Positions 5,860 to 13,715 of a stretch of DNA of 33,956 bases are shown one piece after another. The stretch is from the IMG/VR virus record IMGVR_UViG_3300034119_000805, positions 1 to 33,956 of that record; one strand, 5' to 3'. The first letter of the stretch is position 1; each line of letters begins with the position of its first letter. The notes beneath the pieces were generated by a model, which was given only the letters and a program-made list of their open reading frames with translations, made no database searches and had not been told where the DNA came from. A program made the position numbers and the translations under genes. The DNA comes from a virus.

Positions 5860-6115
5860 ACCATTTAAAATCATGGGCCGTAACGGCCATTCCTGCACAC
5901 TCACCAAACTAAAACCCAAAAAGTATTTGATCTCGTTCGTGAACCCTGTAGCCCGATTCGGGGGCGATGAATCAGGACTCAGTTTCGTTGATCCTTCTGG
6001 CGGACCCTTCATTAGTGTTGGGACTTCATTGAGGGAATACCACCCGAAACTTCCGAACAAAGCAATCGTGTCCATCGAACGCAACGAAAGCCTCCTTATC
6101 ATCACAACAGAATGA
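5846..6115 (+). CDS. Hypothetical protein, 89 aa
   Basis: The product starts MKKIEPFKIMGRNGHSCTL and is beta-rich: PKKYLISFVNP, SGLSFVDPSGGPFISVG, then KAIVSIERNESLLIITTE. The VDPSGGPFISV stretch resembles VDEAAGPFIEI in the 75-aa protein at 3984-4211. An A-rich stretch (TTAAAGAAG) rather than a clear SD precedes the ATG. Its stop overlaps the start of the nuclease gene (ATGA), so the two are probably translated together. Function unknown. Confidence 0.65.
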   Translation: MKKIEPFKIMGRNGHSCTLTKLKPKKYLISFVNPVARFGGDESGLSFVDPSGGPFISVGTSLREYHPKLPNKAIVSIERNESLLIITTE

Positions 6116-7227
6116 AACAGCAACCAGACCACAGCTCGCGTGGACACGCAGAGTTCTCGCCATCGTCGCTCAAGTACGTATCGAAATGTGCGGGATTCCA
6201 CGGACGGGAAGGCACAAATGCTGCCGCTGAAATGGGTACTCGAATCCATGAGGCGTTGGAGATCTTCGACCCGTCTGCCCTACACAACGAACAGGAACTG
6301 GATATCTACGAGAAGATCGTAGCGATGGAGAAAGAGTTCCTGAATAACTTTGGCAATATCGCTGAGGAGTACAACGAGATCCAAGTTACGGTAACCCTCA
6401 ACGGCACAGAGACATGGGGTACGTGCGACCGATTCCTGATTCTTGGAACCGGAAACGCTGTGATGGCAGACTACAAGACGGGCATCAGTATCATCGATCC
6501 GCCCGAAAAGAACTGGCAAGCGAAGGCGTATGTCGTCGGAGCGTTCCAAAAGTTTCCTGATGTAGAGGAAATTACATTCGTGTTCTATGTGCCGCAACAC
6601 AACCAGTCTCTGTACCACACGTTCAAGAGATCGGAAGACTACGACACACTGGTTCATGACTTGAGCGCAGCAATCCTCAAAGCAGAGAAGACGCGACCCA
6701 AATGGATCGGTGGCAAGCCAGATCTGGAAGATCTGACACCAACTCCCAATTGCCGCTTCTGCCGTTACGAAGACATCTGTCCGGCTTTGGGCGGGCTTGT
6801 TCTGGAAGTGGCAAGAAAGATTGACCCCCAACTTCCCGATGTAGATTTGGAAAACACCGAAGATCCAGCGGTACTTGAAGAACTTTGGGCTGTCGCAAAG
6901 GTAGTGTCGAACTGGTCGGATAGGCTACGCGCCAGAACCGTCGAGCTTGCGAAGAACGGAACTGAGTTCCCGTCCCTTCGGCTCCGCTCGATGGGGTCTA
7001 CAAAAAAGATTGTTGACAACCAGACAGTCGTAGCCATCGCCGCAGAATTTGGTCTAGACGCCGAAGAGGTAATCAACGAAGCTACTTTTTCTGTGAACAA
7101 GATCGCCAAAGCAATTGCCGACCGCACAGAAAAATCAGAAAAGAAGAAAATTTCTCAAGATTTTGTTGACGCCTGCCAAAATGCGGGCATCATCGAAACA
7201 TCCGACACGCGATACACGCTGTCGTAA
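6112..7227 (+). CDS. Cas4/RecB-like PD-(D/E)XK nuclease with probable 4Fe-4S cluster
   Basis: The core nuclease motifs are GTCDRF (Asp106), MADYKTG (Asp120, Lys122) and NWQAKAYV (Gln136, Tyr140), the order seen in RecB/Cas4-type exonucleases. Four Cys are placed as in Fe-S members: one near the N-terminus (SKCAGF, Cys26) and three after the core (CRFCRYEDIC: Cys214, Cys217, Cys223). It should digest DNA from ends and probably supports phage recombination or replication, given the DNA polymerase and primase-helicase just downstream. The C-terminal 130 residues are helical and may contact a partner. It is not part of a CRISPR locus; I see no repeats or cas genes. Confidence 0.88.
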   Translation: MKQQPDHSSRGHAEFSPSSLKYVSKCAGFHGREGTNAAAEMGTRIHEALEIFDPSALHNEQELDIYEKIVAMEKEFLNNFGNIAEEYNEIQVTVTLNGTETWGTCDRFLILGTGNAVMADYKTGISIIDPPEKNWQAKAYVVGAFQKFPDVEEITFVFYVPQHNQSLYHTFKRSEDYDTLVHDLSAAILKAEKTRPKWIGGKPDLEDLTPTPNCRFCRYEDICPALGGLVLEVARKIDPQLPDVDLENTEDPAVLEELWAVAKVVSNWSDRLRARTVELAKNGTEFPSLRLRSMGSTKKIVDNQTVVAIAAEFGLDAEEVINEATFSVNKIAKAIADRTEKSEKKKISQDFVDACQNAGIIETSDTRYTLS

Positions 7228-7265
7228 CCGTAAACAACAAACAACAGAAGCTAGAAGCTAGTAAC

Positions 7266-7913
7266 ATGAGTAAAGAAACCGAAGTGCTAATCGCACAAAA
7301 CAACAATAACATCATCAGCAACCAAAGCGGCTTGATGATCGACTCCAGCGACATCGACATTCCACGTGTCAATGTCATTCAAAAAACATCTGACATCGAA
7401 GCCCCCACCGGAAGCCTTGTCTTGGATAAGAAGTTCACCCTGCTCAAGCCAGAACAATCTGGTGAGGTCGTAGTGGTGTCCGCAACGAAGTCATGGAAGG
7501 AAGATATCCCATTCGATTCCGATACGATCCCACGTATTGCGAATACCCCAGACGAGTCAAGAAAGCTGGCTCTGGATTCAGAATGGCCAATCCTTGAATT
7601 TGCTGATATCATCCTGCTGTTCAAACAGCCGGAGGGCAGCACAGATGATGAAGCATATGCGTTCCCAATCGGTGACGAAAACTATGCACTCGCTAAACTG
7701 TATGTGGCTAAAGACGCATATAGGCAGACCTTCAAACGTCTGGCTACATTTGCGGCCTTCAACCGCGCCACGCCAATCCAGAACCGTGTCTGGAGTTTCC
7801 AGACTCAGCTTATGGAGAAAGGCAAATACAGCTGGTACGTTCCGTCTCTGACGGCGACAAACAACCAAACGCCAGAAGCAGTCGCAGAATTCCTCTCATC
7901 CTTCAACGCATAA
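7266..7913 (+). CDS. Probable replication accessory protein (ssDNA-binding candidate), 215 aa
   Basis: A polar N-terminus (about 30 residues rich in Asn) precedes a beta-rich body: IDIPRVNVIQKTSDIEAPTG, GEVVVVSATKSWKED, ADIILLFKQPEG, then a helical stretch (DAYRQTFKRLATFAAFNR) and strands (RVWSFQTQLMEKGKYSWYVP). Its position between the nuclease and DNA polymerase is where phages often encode single-stranded DNA-binding or recombination accessory proteins. I see no acidic C-terminal tail like that of gp2.5 or SSB, so the functional guess rests on context. The 38 nt upstream contain a short direct repeat (AGAAGCTAGAAGCTAG). Confidence 0.6.
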   Translation: MSKETEVLIAQNNNNIISNQSGLMIDSSDIDIPRVNVIQKTSDIEAPTGSLVLDKKFTLLKPEQSGEVVVVSATKSWKEDIPFDSDTIPRIANTPDESRKLALDSEWPILEFADIILLFKQPEGSTDDEAYAFPIGDENYALAKLYVAKDAYRQTFKRLATFAAFNRATPIQNRVWSFQTQLMEKGKYSWYVPSLTATNNQTPEAVAEFLSSFNA

Positions 7914-7917
7914 TATT

Positions 7918-8124
7918 ATGACTCCACATCAAATCATCAGAGAAGAAATTGAACACGCGTCCAAAGTTATTGCAGAGCTTTCTCAGAACATCGAGAAACT
8001 CACCGCACAACGAGACCGCATTGTCAGTTTCACCGAAGCAATGGGACTCGCTTTGCAGAGTATTCCAGAGCAACTAGAGTTTGAACTCGACACGACTCCA
8101 GAAAACGTCGTCGAATTCAAGTAA
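7918..8124 (+). CDS. Hypothetical coiled-coil protein, 68 aa
   Basis: The product starts MTPHQIIREEIEHASKVIA. Residues 5-40 are an amphipathic helix with a repeated I/L-x3-I/L pattern (AELSQNIEKLTAQRDRIV), followed by an acidic tail (LEFELDTTPENVVEF). It lies 4 nt after the putative ssDNA-binding gene and is the last gene before a strong intrinsic terminator. A small dimeric coiled-coil protein is likely. Function unknown. Confidence 0.6.
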   Translation: MTPHQIIREEIEHASKVIAELSQNIEKLTAQRDRIVSFTEAMGLALQSIPEQLEFELDTTPENVVEFK

Positions 8125-8137
8125 TAAAACCAAAGAC

Positions 8138-8180
8138 CCCCACGCGTAGTTGTTATCCGCTATGCGTGGGGTATCTTTTT
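8138..8180 (+). terminator. Intrinsic terminator or attenuator just before DNA polymerase
   Basis: CCCCACGCGTAG (8138-8149) pairs with CTATGCGTGGGG (8160-8171) over 12 bp with one G-U pair and a 10-nt loop, followed by TATC and five T (8176-8180). The layout is that of a rho-independent terminator. The polymerase ATG is only 13 nt further on, so the element likely limits read-through into the replication genes. Confidence 0.8.
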
Positions 8181-8193
8181 GCCTAAAAATAAC

Positions 8194-9954
8194 ATGAAGA
8201 CTTACGCTCTGGACTTCGAGTCGTACTACGACAAACAGTGTTCGATCACTACTTTTGGCCCTCGCGGCTATTTCTCGCATCCCAACTTCGACGCCTACCT
8301 CATGTCGGTAGTTGGGGATGACGGTACTAAATTTTGTGGCGCTCCTGCCGATTTCGATTGGTCTCTACTTAACAACAATCGTATCCTTTCTCACAACGCT
8401 TCTTTCGACCAGCACCTGTACTATTACGGAGTCGAAAACAAATGGTGGCCTGCTATCGATTTCGCAGAGTGGCACTGCACCGCCGACATGGTAGCCTGCC
8501 TCGGATTGCCAAGAAGCCTTAAAAATGCTTCCTCTGTAGTGCTCGGAATAACGGTGGACAAATCCACGCGGGACAACATGAGCGGAAAGAAGTGGTCTGC
8601 CATGACCGCCGATTTCCAGAAAGAGGTTATTGAATACGCGATCAAAGACTCCGATTACTGCTTGGAGCTTTGGCAAAAGCTATCCGATAAATGGTCCGAA
8701 CGCGAACGGAAGATCAGTCTTGTCAACCGCAAAGCTGTTTTCAACGGCATCCCGATTGACGCGGATCTGCTCCACGAAAGCATCGCTGGAATCAACCAGA
8801 CCCTTTTCAATACAGAGGAGTCCATCCCTTGGGTTGGCGAGAGACCAGTACTCAGCCGCATCGCGTTCAACGATGAGTGTCGCAAAAACGGGCTAGAGCC
8901 TCCGGCGAGCCTTGCGCTGGATAGCGACGAAGCCAACGAATTCTTGGACACCAATAGCGGCCAATATCCTTGGATCAACGCCGTCAGAAACTATCGCCGC
9001 ATTAACTCCCTTAAGCGGAAACTTGAATCCTTTGATAAGGCGACGATGGACGATGGGAGATTCTATGGCGGACTGATGTATTTCGGAGCCCACACCGGAA
9101 GGTTCTCTGGATCCGGCGGAAACCTGAATCTTCAAAACCTTCCACGCGGAGAGATGTTCGGCGTTGACCTACGTTCGCTCATCGCACCAGCGAAAGGATA
9201 CCGCTTGTTGGCGGTTGACCTCTCTCAGATCGAAGTGCGGACCCTTTGCTGGCTCGCCGAAGACAAAGACACGATGTCAGAAATCGCCGCCAGTGACGAC
9301 ATCTACGAAGCCTTTGCCATCCGTTTCGGACTCTGGGACAAGGATAAAGGATCCATGCGCGAAAACGATCCGAAGACCCGTCACATGGTCAAGGCAATCG
9401 TTCTCGGCTGCGGTTACGGCTGCGGTCCGGAGAAGTTCGCCATGATCTCCAAGATGGATCCGCTCGAAGCCGAAGGCGCGGTCAACCTCTACAGGACCAA
9501 GATGAAAAAGGTTGTGTCTCTGTGGCGCAAATACAACGAAGATATGGGCCTATCGAGAGATCAGCAAGATGAGTTCTCTATTGACCTCCCGTCTGGACGG
9601 TCCCTGAATTACGGGCGTCTACAGGCAGTGTCTCAGAAAGGCCGTACACAATATGTAGCCATGATGAACAAGCACTCCAAGAAAATGCCCGTCAAGGTTT
9701 ACGGCGGCCTGTTGGCCGAAAACGCCAGCCAAGCCCTCGCCAGAGACATCTTCTGCGATATGCTTTGCCGGATTCACGATGCGGGCTTGAAAATTATTTT
9801 CCACGTCCACGATGAAGTAGTGCTGGAAGTTCCAGAAGAAACTGCTAATCTCGATCTCCAGCGCGTGATCAAGATTATGTCTACTCCACCGGAGTGGATT
9901 CCAGATATCCCACTCGCTGCTGAAGGATCAATTCTCACTAAATACACAAAATGA
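8194..9954 (+). CDS. Family A DNA polymerase with 3'-5' exonuclease, 586 aa
   Basis: The N-terminal proofreading domain shows Exo I (DFES, Asp7/Glu9), Exo II (LSHNASFDQHL, near residue 65-75) and Exo III (YAIKDSDYCLELW, near 150). The polymerase domain has motif A (AVDLSQIEVR, Asp342, Glu347), motif B (RHMVKAIVLGCGYG, Arg396, Lys400, Tyr408) and motif C (VHDEVVLEV, His539-Asp540-Glu541). The residue matching Pol I Phe762 is Leu404. The length is usual for phage Pol A without a 5'-nuclease domain. ATG 8194 is chosen over a TTG at 8179 that lies in the terminator T-run. No SD is visible. The stop overlaps the primase-helicase start (ATGA), so the two replisome enzymes are coupled. Confidence 0.97.
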   Translation: MKTYALDFESYYDKQCSITTFGPRGYFSHPNFDAYLMSVVGDDGTKFCGAPADFDWSLLNNNRILSHNASFDQHLYYYGVENKWWPAIDFAEWHCTADMVACLGLPRSLKNASSVVLGITVDKSTRDNMSGKKWSAMTADFQKEVIEYAIKDSDYCLELWQKLSDKWSERERKISLVNRKAVFNGIPIDADLLHESIAGINQTLFNTEESIPWVGERPVLSRIAFNDECRKNGLEPPASLALDSDEANEFLDTNSGQYPWINAVRNYRRINSLKRKLESFDKATMDDGRFYGGLMYFGAHTGRFSGSGGNLNLQNLPRGEMFGVDLRSLIAPAKGYRLLAVDLSQIEVRTLCWLAEDKDTMSEIAASDDIYEAFAIRFGLWDKDKGSMRENDPKTRHMVKAIVLGCGYGCGPEKFAMISKMDPLEAEGAVNLYRTKMKKVVSLWRKYNEDMGLSRDQQDEFSIDLPSGRSLNYGRLQAVSQKGRTQYVAMMNKHSKKMPVKVYGGLLAENASQALARDIFCDMLCRIHDAGLKIIFHVHDEVVLEVPEETANLDLQRVIKIMSTPPEWIPDIPLAAEGSILTKYTK

Positions 9955-12125
9955 CATACCGATACATTAAGAACCTACGTTCATCAGAAGCTAAGAAATC
10001 GTCCGACTTGAGCGGACTCCCAAAACCAAAACAAAAACACAAAAGCAAAGCCGCCTACCGATCATGGTGTTCAGACGCCAGTACCGACCACGTATTCTAT
10101 AGCACCGTCGAAGGAGATGCTCCATCTAAACGAGTAACCAATGAGAACCCTCCGGCGGCAATCTATGGAGTTGTCGCAGACTATGACGCGCCAGTCGATT
10201 GGGATACCATCGACAACGCTATCAAGATGAAGTGCGGAGACAAGATGCCAACGTGGCGTTCCAAAACCTATTCTGGTTATGTGCGCCTTGTGTGGGAGTT
10301 TGAAGACCGCCTCCCCATTACGATGGAGATGTTCGAGATATTCATGAAGCATCTCAAAGATTCGTTGAAGGTAGACCGCGTCTTTGCTGGATTCGATACC
10401 ACGTCACTCAAACCGAATCAGTACTTTGAACTCGGAGAAGATTGGGTCAAGATCGGCGGTAAAGTCCCGTCAGCTGTCTACCAAACAGCTTTGATGAAAG
10501 CGGCAAAAGAGAAGCCCCCACAGACTAGCGAGACGTCTATCCCGATGGATGTGTTGGAATCCGAAATCCAAAAGCGTTTCCCGAATCGTTGGGTTGGGGA
10601 ATTCGATATCGGATCTCGCGGCCCACTATTCTGGATCGATGACGGCATCGATCGTGAGGGGTGTCAGATTGTCGAAGATGGCGTAGTCTGCTACAGCGAC
10701 CGTGCCGGAAAAGGCTTCGTCTCATGGCGAGAGATTTTGGGCGCGAAGTTCGTTCAAGACTATGAGCAAAAGAAACTCGGCAATCTCCTCGATCAATATT
10801 GGTTCAACGGAAAGTGTCACTACAAACTTCTCCATAGCACCGCTGTGGACATCCCCAAGGACCAGCTTATTCTCGAACTTCGCCAGTTTGGATTCAATCC
10901 AAAGCCGAAGAAGGGGCAGCCGTTGTCAGAGCTGGAAGCAGCAATTTTGGTAATTAACAACCAGAATCGTATCGACGAGATCGCTCCAGTGGTTTTCTCG
11001 AACGATCGTGTTGTGACATACAACAGTCACCGGATCCTCAACAATGCCAACATCAACCCGATTGAGCCTGCCGACAACGGAGATGTAGCAAATTGGCCGT
11101 TCATCAATCAATGGCTCGGCCAACTGTTTCATAATTCCGGAAGCAGACCAACCGTTGAATATTTGTATGCGTGGCTGAAGAGGTTCTACTCAGCGGTACT
11201 CAATCGCCAATTCGTCCAAGGGCAGGCTATGCTGCTTGTCGGTCCGACGAATAAGGGTAAGTCGCTCCTGTCAAATAGAGTTATCTCACAACTCGTCGGC
11301 GGATATGCAGACGCTTCGGACTACCTGTCTGGCCAGACCAGATTCAACAAAGACTTGGCTCGCGTAGCTGCGTGGGTGATCGACGACACGACGTCAGCAG
11401 CTTCTTTCCAAGACCAACGGAAAGCTACCGAACTCATTAAACGTGCAGTCGCCAATCCGCGTATCGAATACCATGCAAAATATGTTGACGCCATTTCGGT
11501 TCCTTGGACCGGACGGGTAATCTTCTCATTGAACATGGACGCGAACAGCCTTTCAGTTATCCCGTCTCTGGATTCCAGCAACAGGGACAAGCTGATGGCT
11601 TTGCGGATCAGCAACAAAGCGACAAGCAGTTTCCCACCGAACGGCCAGCTCGAACAAATCATTGCTTCAGAACTCCCGTACTTTGCCAAGTGGCTTTTGG
11701 ATTGGGACGTTCCGGCAGAGATCGACGACGCCAGCCGTTTCGGTGTGAAGAGCTATATCGACGAAACGATCGCTTCCGCCGCCTACGATAACTCCAGCCG
11801 TAGCTCAGTTGCTGAACTGGTCGAGTTCTTCGTCAAGAGACTTCGCGATTACAATAAGGATCTCACCCATTGGACAGGAACGCTCACCGAATTCCAAGTG
11901 GCCCTCCACGATCTCAACAACGGTCGCGCCGTCGGCATGTCTGGTAACCTTGAATTTGTTCGCCGTGGCATGGCTACGATGGAGGAAGCCTTCAGAAGTA
12001 ACACGCATGTCCGTCCAGTCCGTTCGTTCGGGCAAGGAGGCGGGAAGATGTGGGAGGTCAATCTGGATCCGAAGTACGATATTAGCAGGAGCCAAGATAG
12101 CTTTGGAGATCCTCCATCTTCTTGA
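9951..12125 (+). CDS. PrimPol-type primase fused to SF3 helicase, 724 aa
   Basis: The C-terminal half is an SF3/D5-like AAA+ helicase: Walker A LLVGPTNKGKSLL (about residues 430-442), Walker B WVIDDTTS (about 474-482) and a sensor-1/motif C segment VIFSLNMDANSL with its Asn (about 522-533). The N-terminal half carries GVVADYDAPVDW (about 73-84) and later WRSKTYSGYVRLVWEF and VFAGFDTTSLKPNQYFELGE, consistent with an archaeo-eukaryotic-type primase fold, though its catalytic triad cannot be proven by eye. It should unwind the fork and make primers for the adjacent Pol A. The 3' end overlaps the convergent endonuclease gene by 44 nt. Confidence 0.85.
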   Translation: MTYRYIKNLRSSEAKKSSDLSGLPKPKQKHKSKAAYRSWCSDASTDHVFYSTVEGDAPSKRVTNENPPAAIYGVVADYDAPVDWDTIDNAIKMKCGDKMPTWRSKTYSGYVRLVWEFEDRLPITMEMFEIFMKHLKDSLKVDRVFAGFDTTSLKPNQYFELGEDWVKIGGKVPSAVYQTALMKAAKEKPPQTSETSIPMDVLESEIQKRFPNRWVGEFDIGSRGPLFWIDDGIDREGCQIVEDGVVCYSDRAGKGFVSWREILGAKFVQDYEQKKLGNLLDQYWFNGKCHYKLLHSTAVDIPKDQLILELRQFGFNPKPKKGQPLSELEAAILVINNQNRIDEIAPVVFSNDRVVTYNSHRILNNANINPIEPADNGDVANWPFINQWLGQLFHNSGSRPTVEYLYAWLKRFYSAVLNRQFVQGQAMLLVGPTNKGKSLLSNRVISQLVGGYADASDYLSGQTRFNKDLARVAAWVIDDTTSAASFQDQRKATELIKRAVANPRIEYHAKYVDAISVPWTGRVIFSLNMDANSLSVIPSLDSSNRDKLMALRISNKATSSFPPNGQLEQIIASELPYFAKWLLDWDVPAEIDDASRFGVKSYIDETIASAAYDNSSRSSVAELVEFFVKRLRDYNKDLTHWTGTLTEFQVALHDLNNGRAVGMSGNLEFVRRGMATMEEAFRSNTHVRPVRSFGQGGGKMWEVNLDPKYDISRSQDSFGDPPSS

Positions 12126-12636
12126 GCTTGCTAATCGGGATGTGATAGCCATCCACACGAAAGGTGAACCCGCTATCTCCGTCGGGTTCACCTGCTTTTT
12201 TAAAGTCTGCCCTCCGCTTGAAAGAATCGGTCTTGATCCACCCAAGCATCCACAATTTTACCATCGAATCATGTGAACGAAGGAACACAAATAAATCGTT
12301 CTCGAACATGTGTGTTTTCTTCAATTCGACTGAGGCTGAATATTCCAGTTTCGGGATAGCCCGCGCCCTCTTTGTTTTGACCTCGATCGTGATTCCGGAA
12401 TTTGTCTTTAGGTCGTAGCTCTTGGAGAATTCTCCACAGTGGTCGATTATCCCACCAAGATATTTCTCTACCGCAATCTCTCCAAGCATCCCACTCATCC
12501 GACCCGCCCCTCTTGTGTAAGAGTTTGCTAGAACGCCCATCCGCTCAGACCGTTCAGCGGCCAACTTAAAATCCTCGCCGGAAGGACGGAACTCTATAAA
12601 TCTCCCGTCAGCGACGGGTTTGAATTGTTCAAGCAT
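12082..12636 (-). CDS. PD-(D/E)XK-type endonuclease candidate, 184 aa
   Basis: The motif series is GEIAVEKYLGG (Glu), KSYDLKTNSGITIEVKTK (Asp, then Glu-Val-Lys) and a following strand KLEYSASVE. This matches the small restriction-endonuclease-like fold used by phage resolvases and host-DNA nucleases. A C-terminal part with DLFVFLRSHDSMVKLWMLGW resembles the beta-rich ends of such proteins. It is the last gene of the leftward module, overlaps the gene before it by 8 nt, and meets the primase tail to tail. The segment encoded over the embedded rightward terminator is surface-like (GEPDGDSG). Fold assignment is moderate; substrate unknown. Confidence 0.65.
   Translation of the reverse strand: MLEQFKPVADGRFIEFRPSGEDFKLAAERSERMGVLANSYTRGAGRMSGMLGEIAVEKYLGGIIDHCGEFSKSYDLKTNSGITIEVKTKRARAIPKLEYSASVELKKTHMFENDLFVFLRSHDSMVKLWMLGWIKTDSFKRRADFKKAGEPDGDSGFTFRVDGYHIPISKLKKMEDLQSYLGSC
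12163..12201 (+). terminator. Rightward terminator located inside an opposing gene
   Basis: GGTGAACCCG (12163-12172) and CGGGTTCACC (12183-12192) form a perfect 10-bp stem with a 10-nt loop, followed by TGC and six T (12196-12201). It would end transcripts coming out of the primase-helicase gene 38 nt upstream. The same bases encode KAGEPDGDSGFTF in the leftward gene at 12082-12636, so the element is dual-purpose. No matching T-run exists in the leftward direction. Confidence 0.82.
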
Positions 12637-12934
12637 TTGCTTTAGTAATACGTTTCAAAAAGGTGTCCCATGCTGGAAAGAAGATCTCCTCCATGCATCG
12701 AACCACTGGCTCTTGCTCATAGCGATCAGCAAATCCCACTCCTGATAGAAGCAGCGATGCCTCCATCAGTTCGTGGCGGATCGTAATCAATTTGGCAGAG
12801 TCCGGTATCGCACGACTGATCTCGATAGTTTTTTGGTCGTGCTTATACTGGCCGTAAGTATCATCAAGATCGCAGAAGAGTAGGCGTACCCGCCTACCCG
12901 CTACCATGATGGTCTTTGGCCATTTGCTTTTCAT
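12629..12934 (-). CDS. Putative metallopeptidase-like phage protein, 101 aa
   Basis: From ATG 12934 the product starts MKSKWPKTIMVAGRRVRLLF. It contains LITIRHELMEASLLLSG, which resembles the zinc-binding helix of small phage proteins with HExxH (RHEL-x-HA), but here the second His is replaced by Glu (HELMEA). A later conserved-looking EPVVRCMEEIFFPAWDTFL fits the C-terminal helix of that family. It may be an inactive or altered relative. An upstream TTG in frame (12961) is possible but the ATG is preferred. Overlaps the endonuclease gene by 8 nt. Confidence 0.6.
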   Translation of the reverse strand: MKSKWPKTIMVAGRRVRLLFCDLDDTYGQYKHDQKTIEISRAIPDSAKLITIRHELMEASLLLSGVGFADRYEQEPVVRCMEEIFFPAWDTFLKRITKANA

Positions 12935-12956
12935 AAGTTTGAAATGCGTTGAGTAA

Positions 12957-12973
12957 GTCAAGTCTAGCTTGAC
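12957..12973 (-). promoter_or_regulatory. Inverted repeat upstream of a lysis-region gene
   Basis: GTCAAG-TCTAG-CTTGAC is a perfect 6-bp inverted repeat, 23 nt upstream of the leftward ATG at 12934 and next to the stop of the 48-aa gene. On the leftward strand it reads CTTGACTTAC, sharing TTGACT with the repeats at 32580-32670. It may be an operator, a promoter -35 region or a small RNA hairpin. Confidence 0.35.
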
Positions 12974-12980
12974 CTACTAC

Positions 12981-13127
12981 TCACATCTTCTCCTTCTTGA
13001 CCTTAACAGCTCCGCTGTGTAGCTCGTCTTTAAGTTTGCCCTGTTTCTTCTTAGAGAGCGGGCTAACTTTGGAGAGCAAGTAAGCAACTTGTTTCTTAGA
13101 TTTGGATTTGGATGGATCTGGTTTCAC
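12981..13127 (-). CDS. Small basic phage protein, 48 aa
   Basis: GTG at 13127 overlaps the amidase stop (GTGA). The product is very basic: KSKSKKQVAYLLSKVSPLSK, then KQGKLKDELHSGAVKVKKEK. The combination of QVAYLLS, SPL and KLKxELHSGAVKV is familiar from many small phage proteins annotated as hypothetical, so this short gene is supported by sequence pattern as well as coupling. Its basic character suggests nucleic-acid binding or assembly, but no function is known. Confidence 0.72.
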   Translation of the reverse strand: MKPDPSKSKSKKQVAYLLSKVSPLSKKKQGKLKDELHSGAVKVKKEKM

Positions 13128-13693
13128 GGTTTCTCTGCGGATAGCCAGCTAATAATTGCGTCTGCGTAGACTCTGGCAAGTTCTTCGCGACGGGCGGAAT
13201 AGAAAACGGTTTCTTCGACATTGCTGCCGAAGTATGGTTCGAGAATTGCGGCAGGACACGGAGTCCTTTGCAGGAACGCTGAACCTCTGTCCTCTTTAGT
13301 GATCGGCTTCAGACCTCTGGAATTAGCGGACGGGAATGCCTTCTTGAAAGCGAAATGGAAACAGGACGCTAGTCTGGCGGAACGTCCAGAGCTGTGCCAG
13401 TGCAGGAACTCATACCCCTTTGCGTTGGGGCCAGCAGAATTGAAGTGGAGTTCGATGGCGACATCTGCTCCGTATTCCTGAATCTGCTTCGCAATCCAGC
13501 TCATCGCGCTGCTATATCCAGTCCCCTCGTAGCGAGACCAGACTTTGACGTCGTGCTTTGCGTCGCGGAGAAGTTCCGCTGTACGCTCTGCTAATGGCTT
13601 ATTGAACGCCCACTCTGTGACGCAGTTGGTATTCACCGCACCCTTGTCGCCGGAACGGCTGTGGCCTACACAAATTGCGATCTTTTTAGGCAT
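13124..13693 (-). CDS. N-acetylmuramoyl-L-alanine amidase (endolysin), Amidase_3 family
   Basis: The catalytic pattern is complete: CVGHS (His11), TEWAFN (Glu27), IELHFN (His83) and ILEPYFGSN (Glu152), the zinc ligands and catalytic Glu of Amidase_3 enzymes. It cleaves the bond between MurNAc and L-Ala in peptidoglycan to release progeny. At 189 residues it is a single catalytic domain with no cell-wall-binding domain and no signal peptide, so it needs a holin to reach the wall. Two small membrane genes lie directly upstream in the same leftward transcription unit, as expected for a lysis cassette. Confidence 0.93.
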   Translation of the reverse strand: MPKKIAICVGHSRSGDKGAVNTNCVTEWAFNKPLAERTAELLRDAKHDVKVWSRYEGTGYSSAMSWIAKQIQEYGADVAIELHFNSAGPNAKGYEFLHWHSSGRSARLASCFHFAFKKAFPSANSRGLKPITKEDRGSAFLQRTPCPAAILEPYFGSNVEETVFYSARREELARVYADAIISWLSAEKP

Positions 13694-13715
13694 ACGGTGA
13701 ATACCTTTCTGCGGA

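Noticed and set aside
6280-6831. Long minus-strand ORF opposite the Cas4-like nuclease
   Set aside because: The + strand frame has clear catalytic motifs; the reverse frame shows no recognisable protein pattern.
6112-7227. Cas4-like nuclease considered as evidence of a CRISPR-Cas system
   Set aside because: No other cas gene or repeat array is present; such nucleases are common in phage replication modules.
12629-12961. Longer version of the 101-aa protein starting at TTG 12961
   Set aside because: It would overlap the inverted repeat at 12957-12973; ATG 12934 is the better start.
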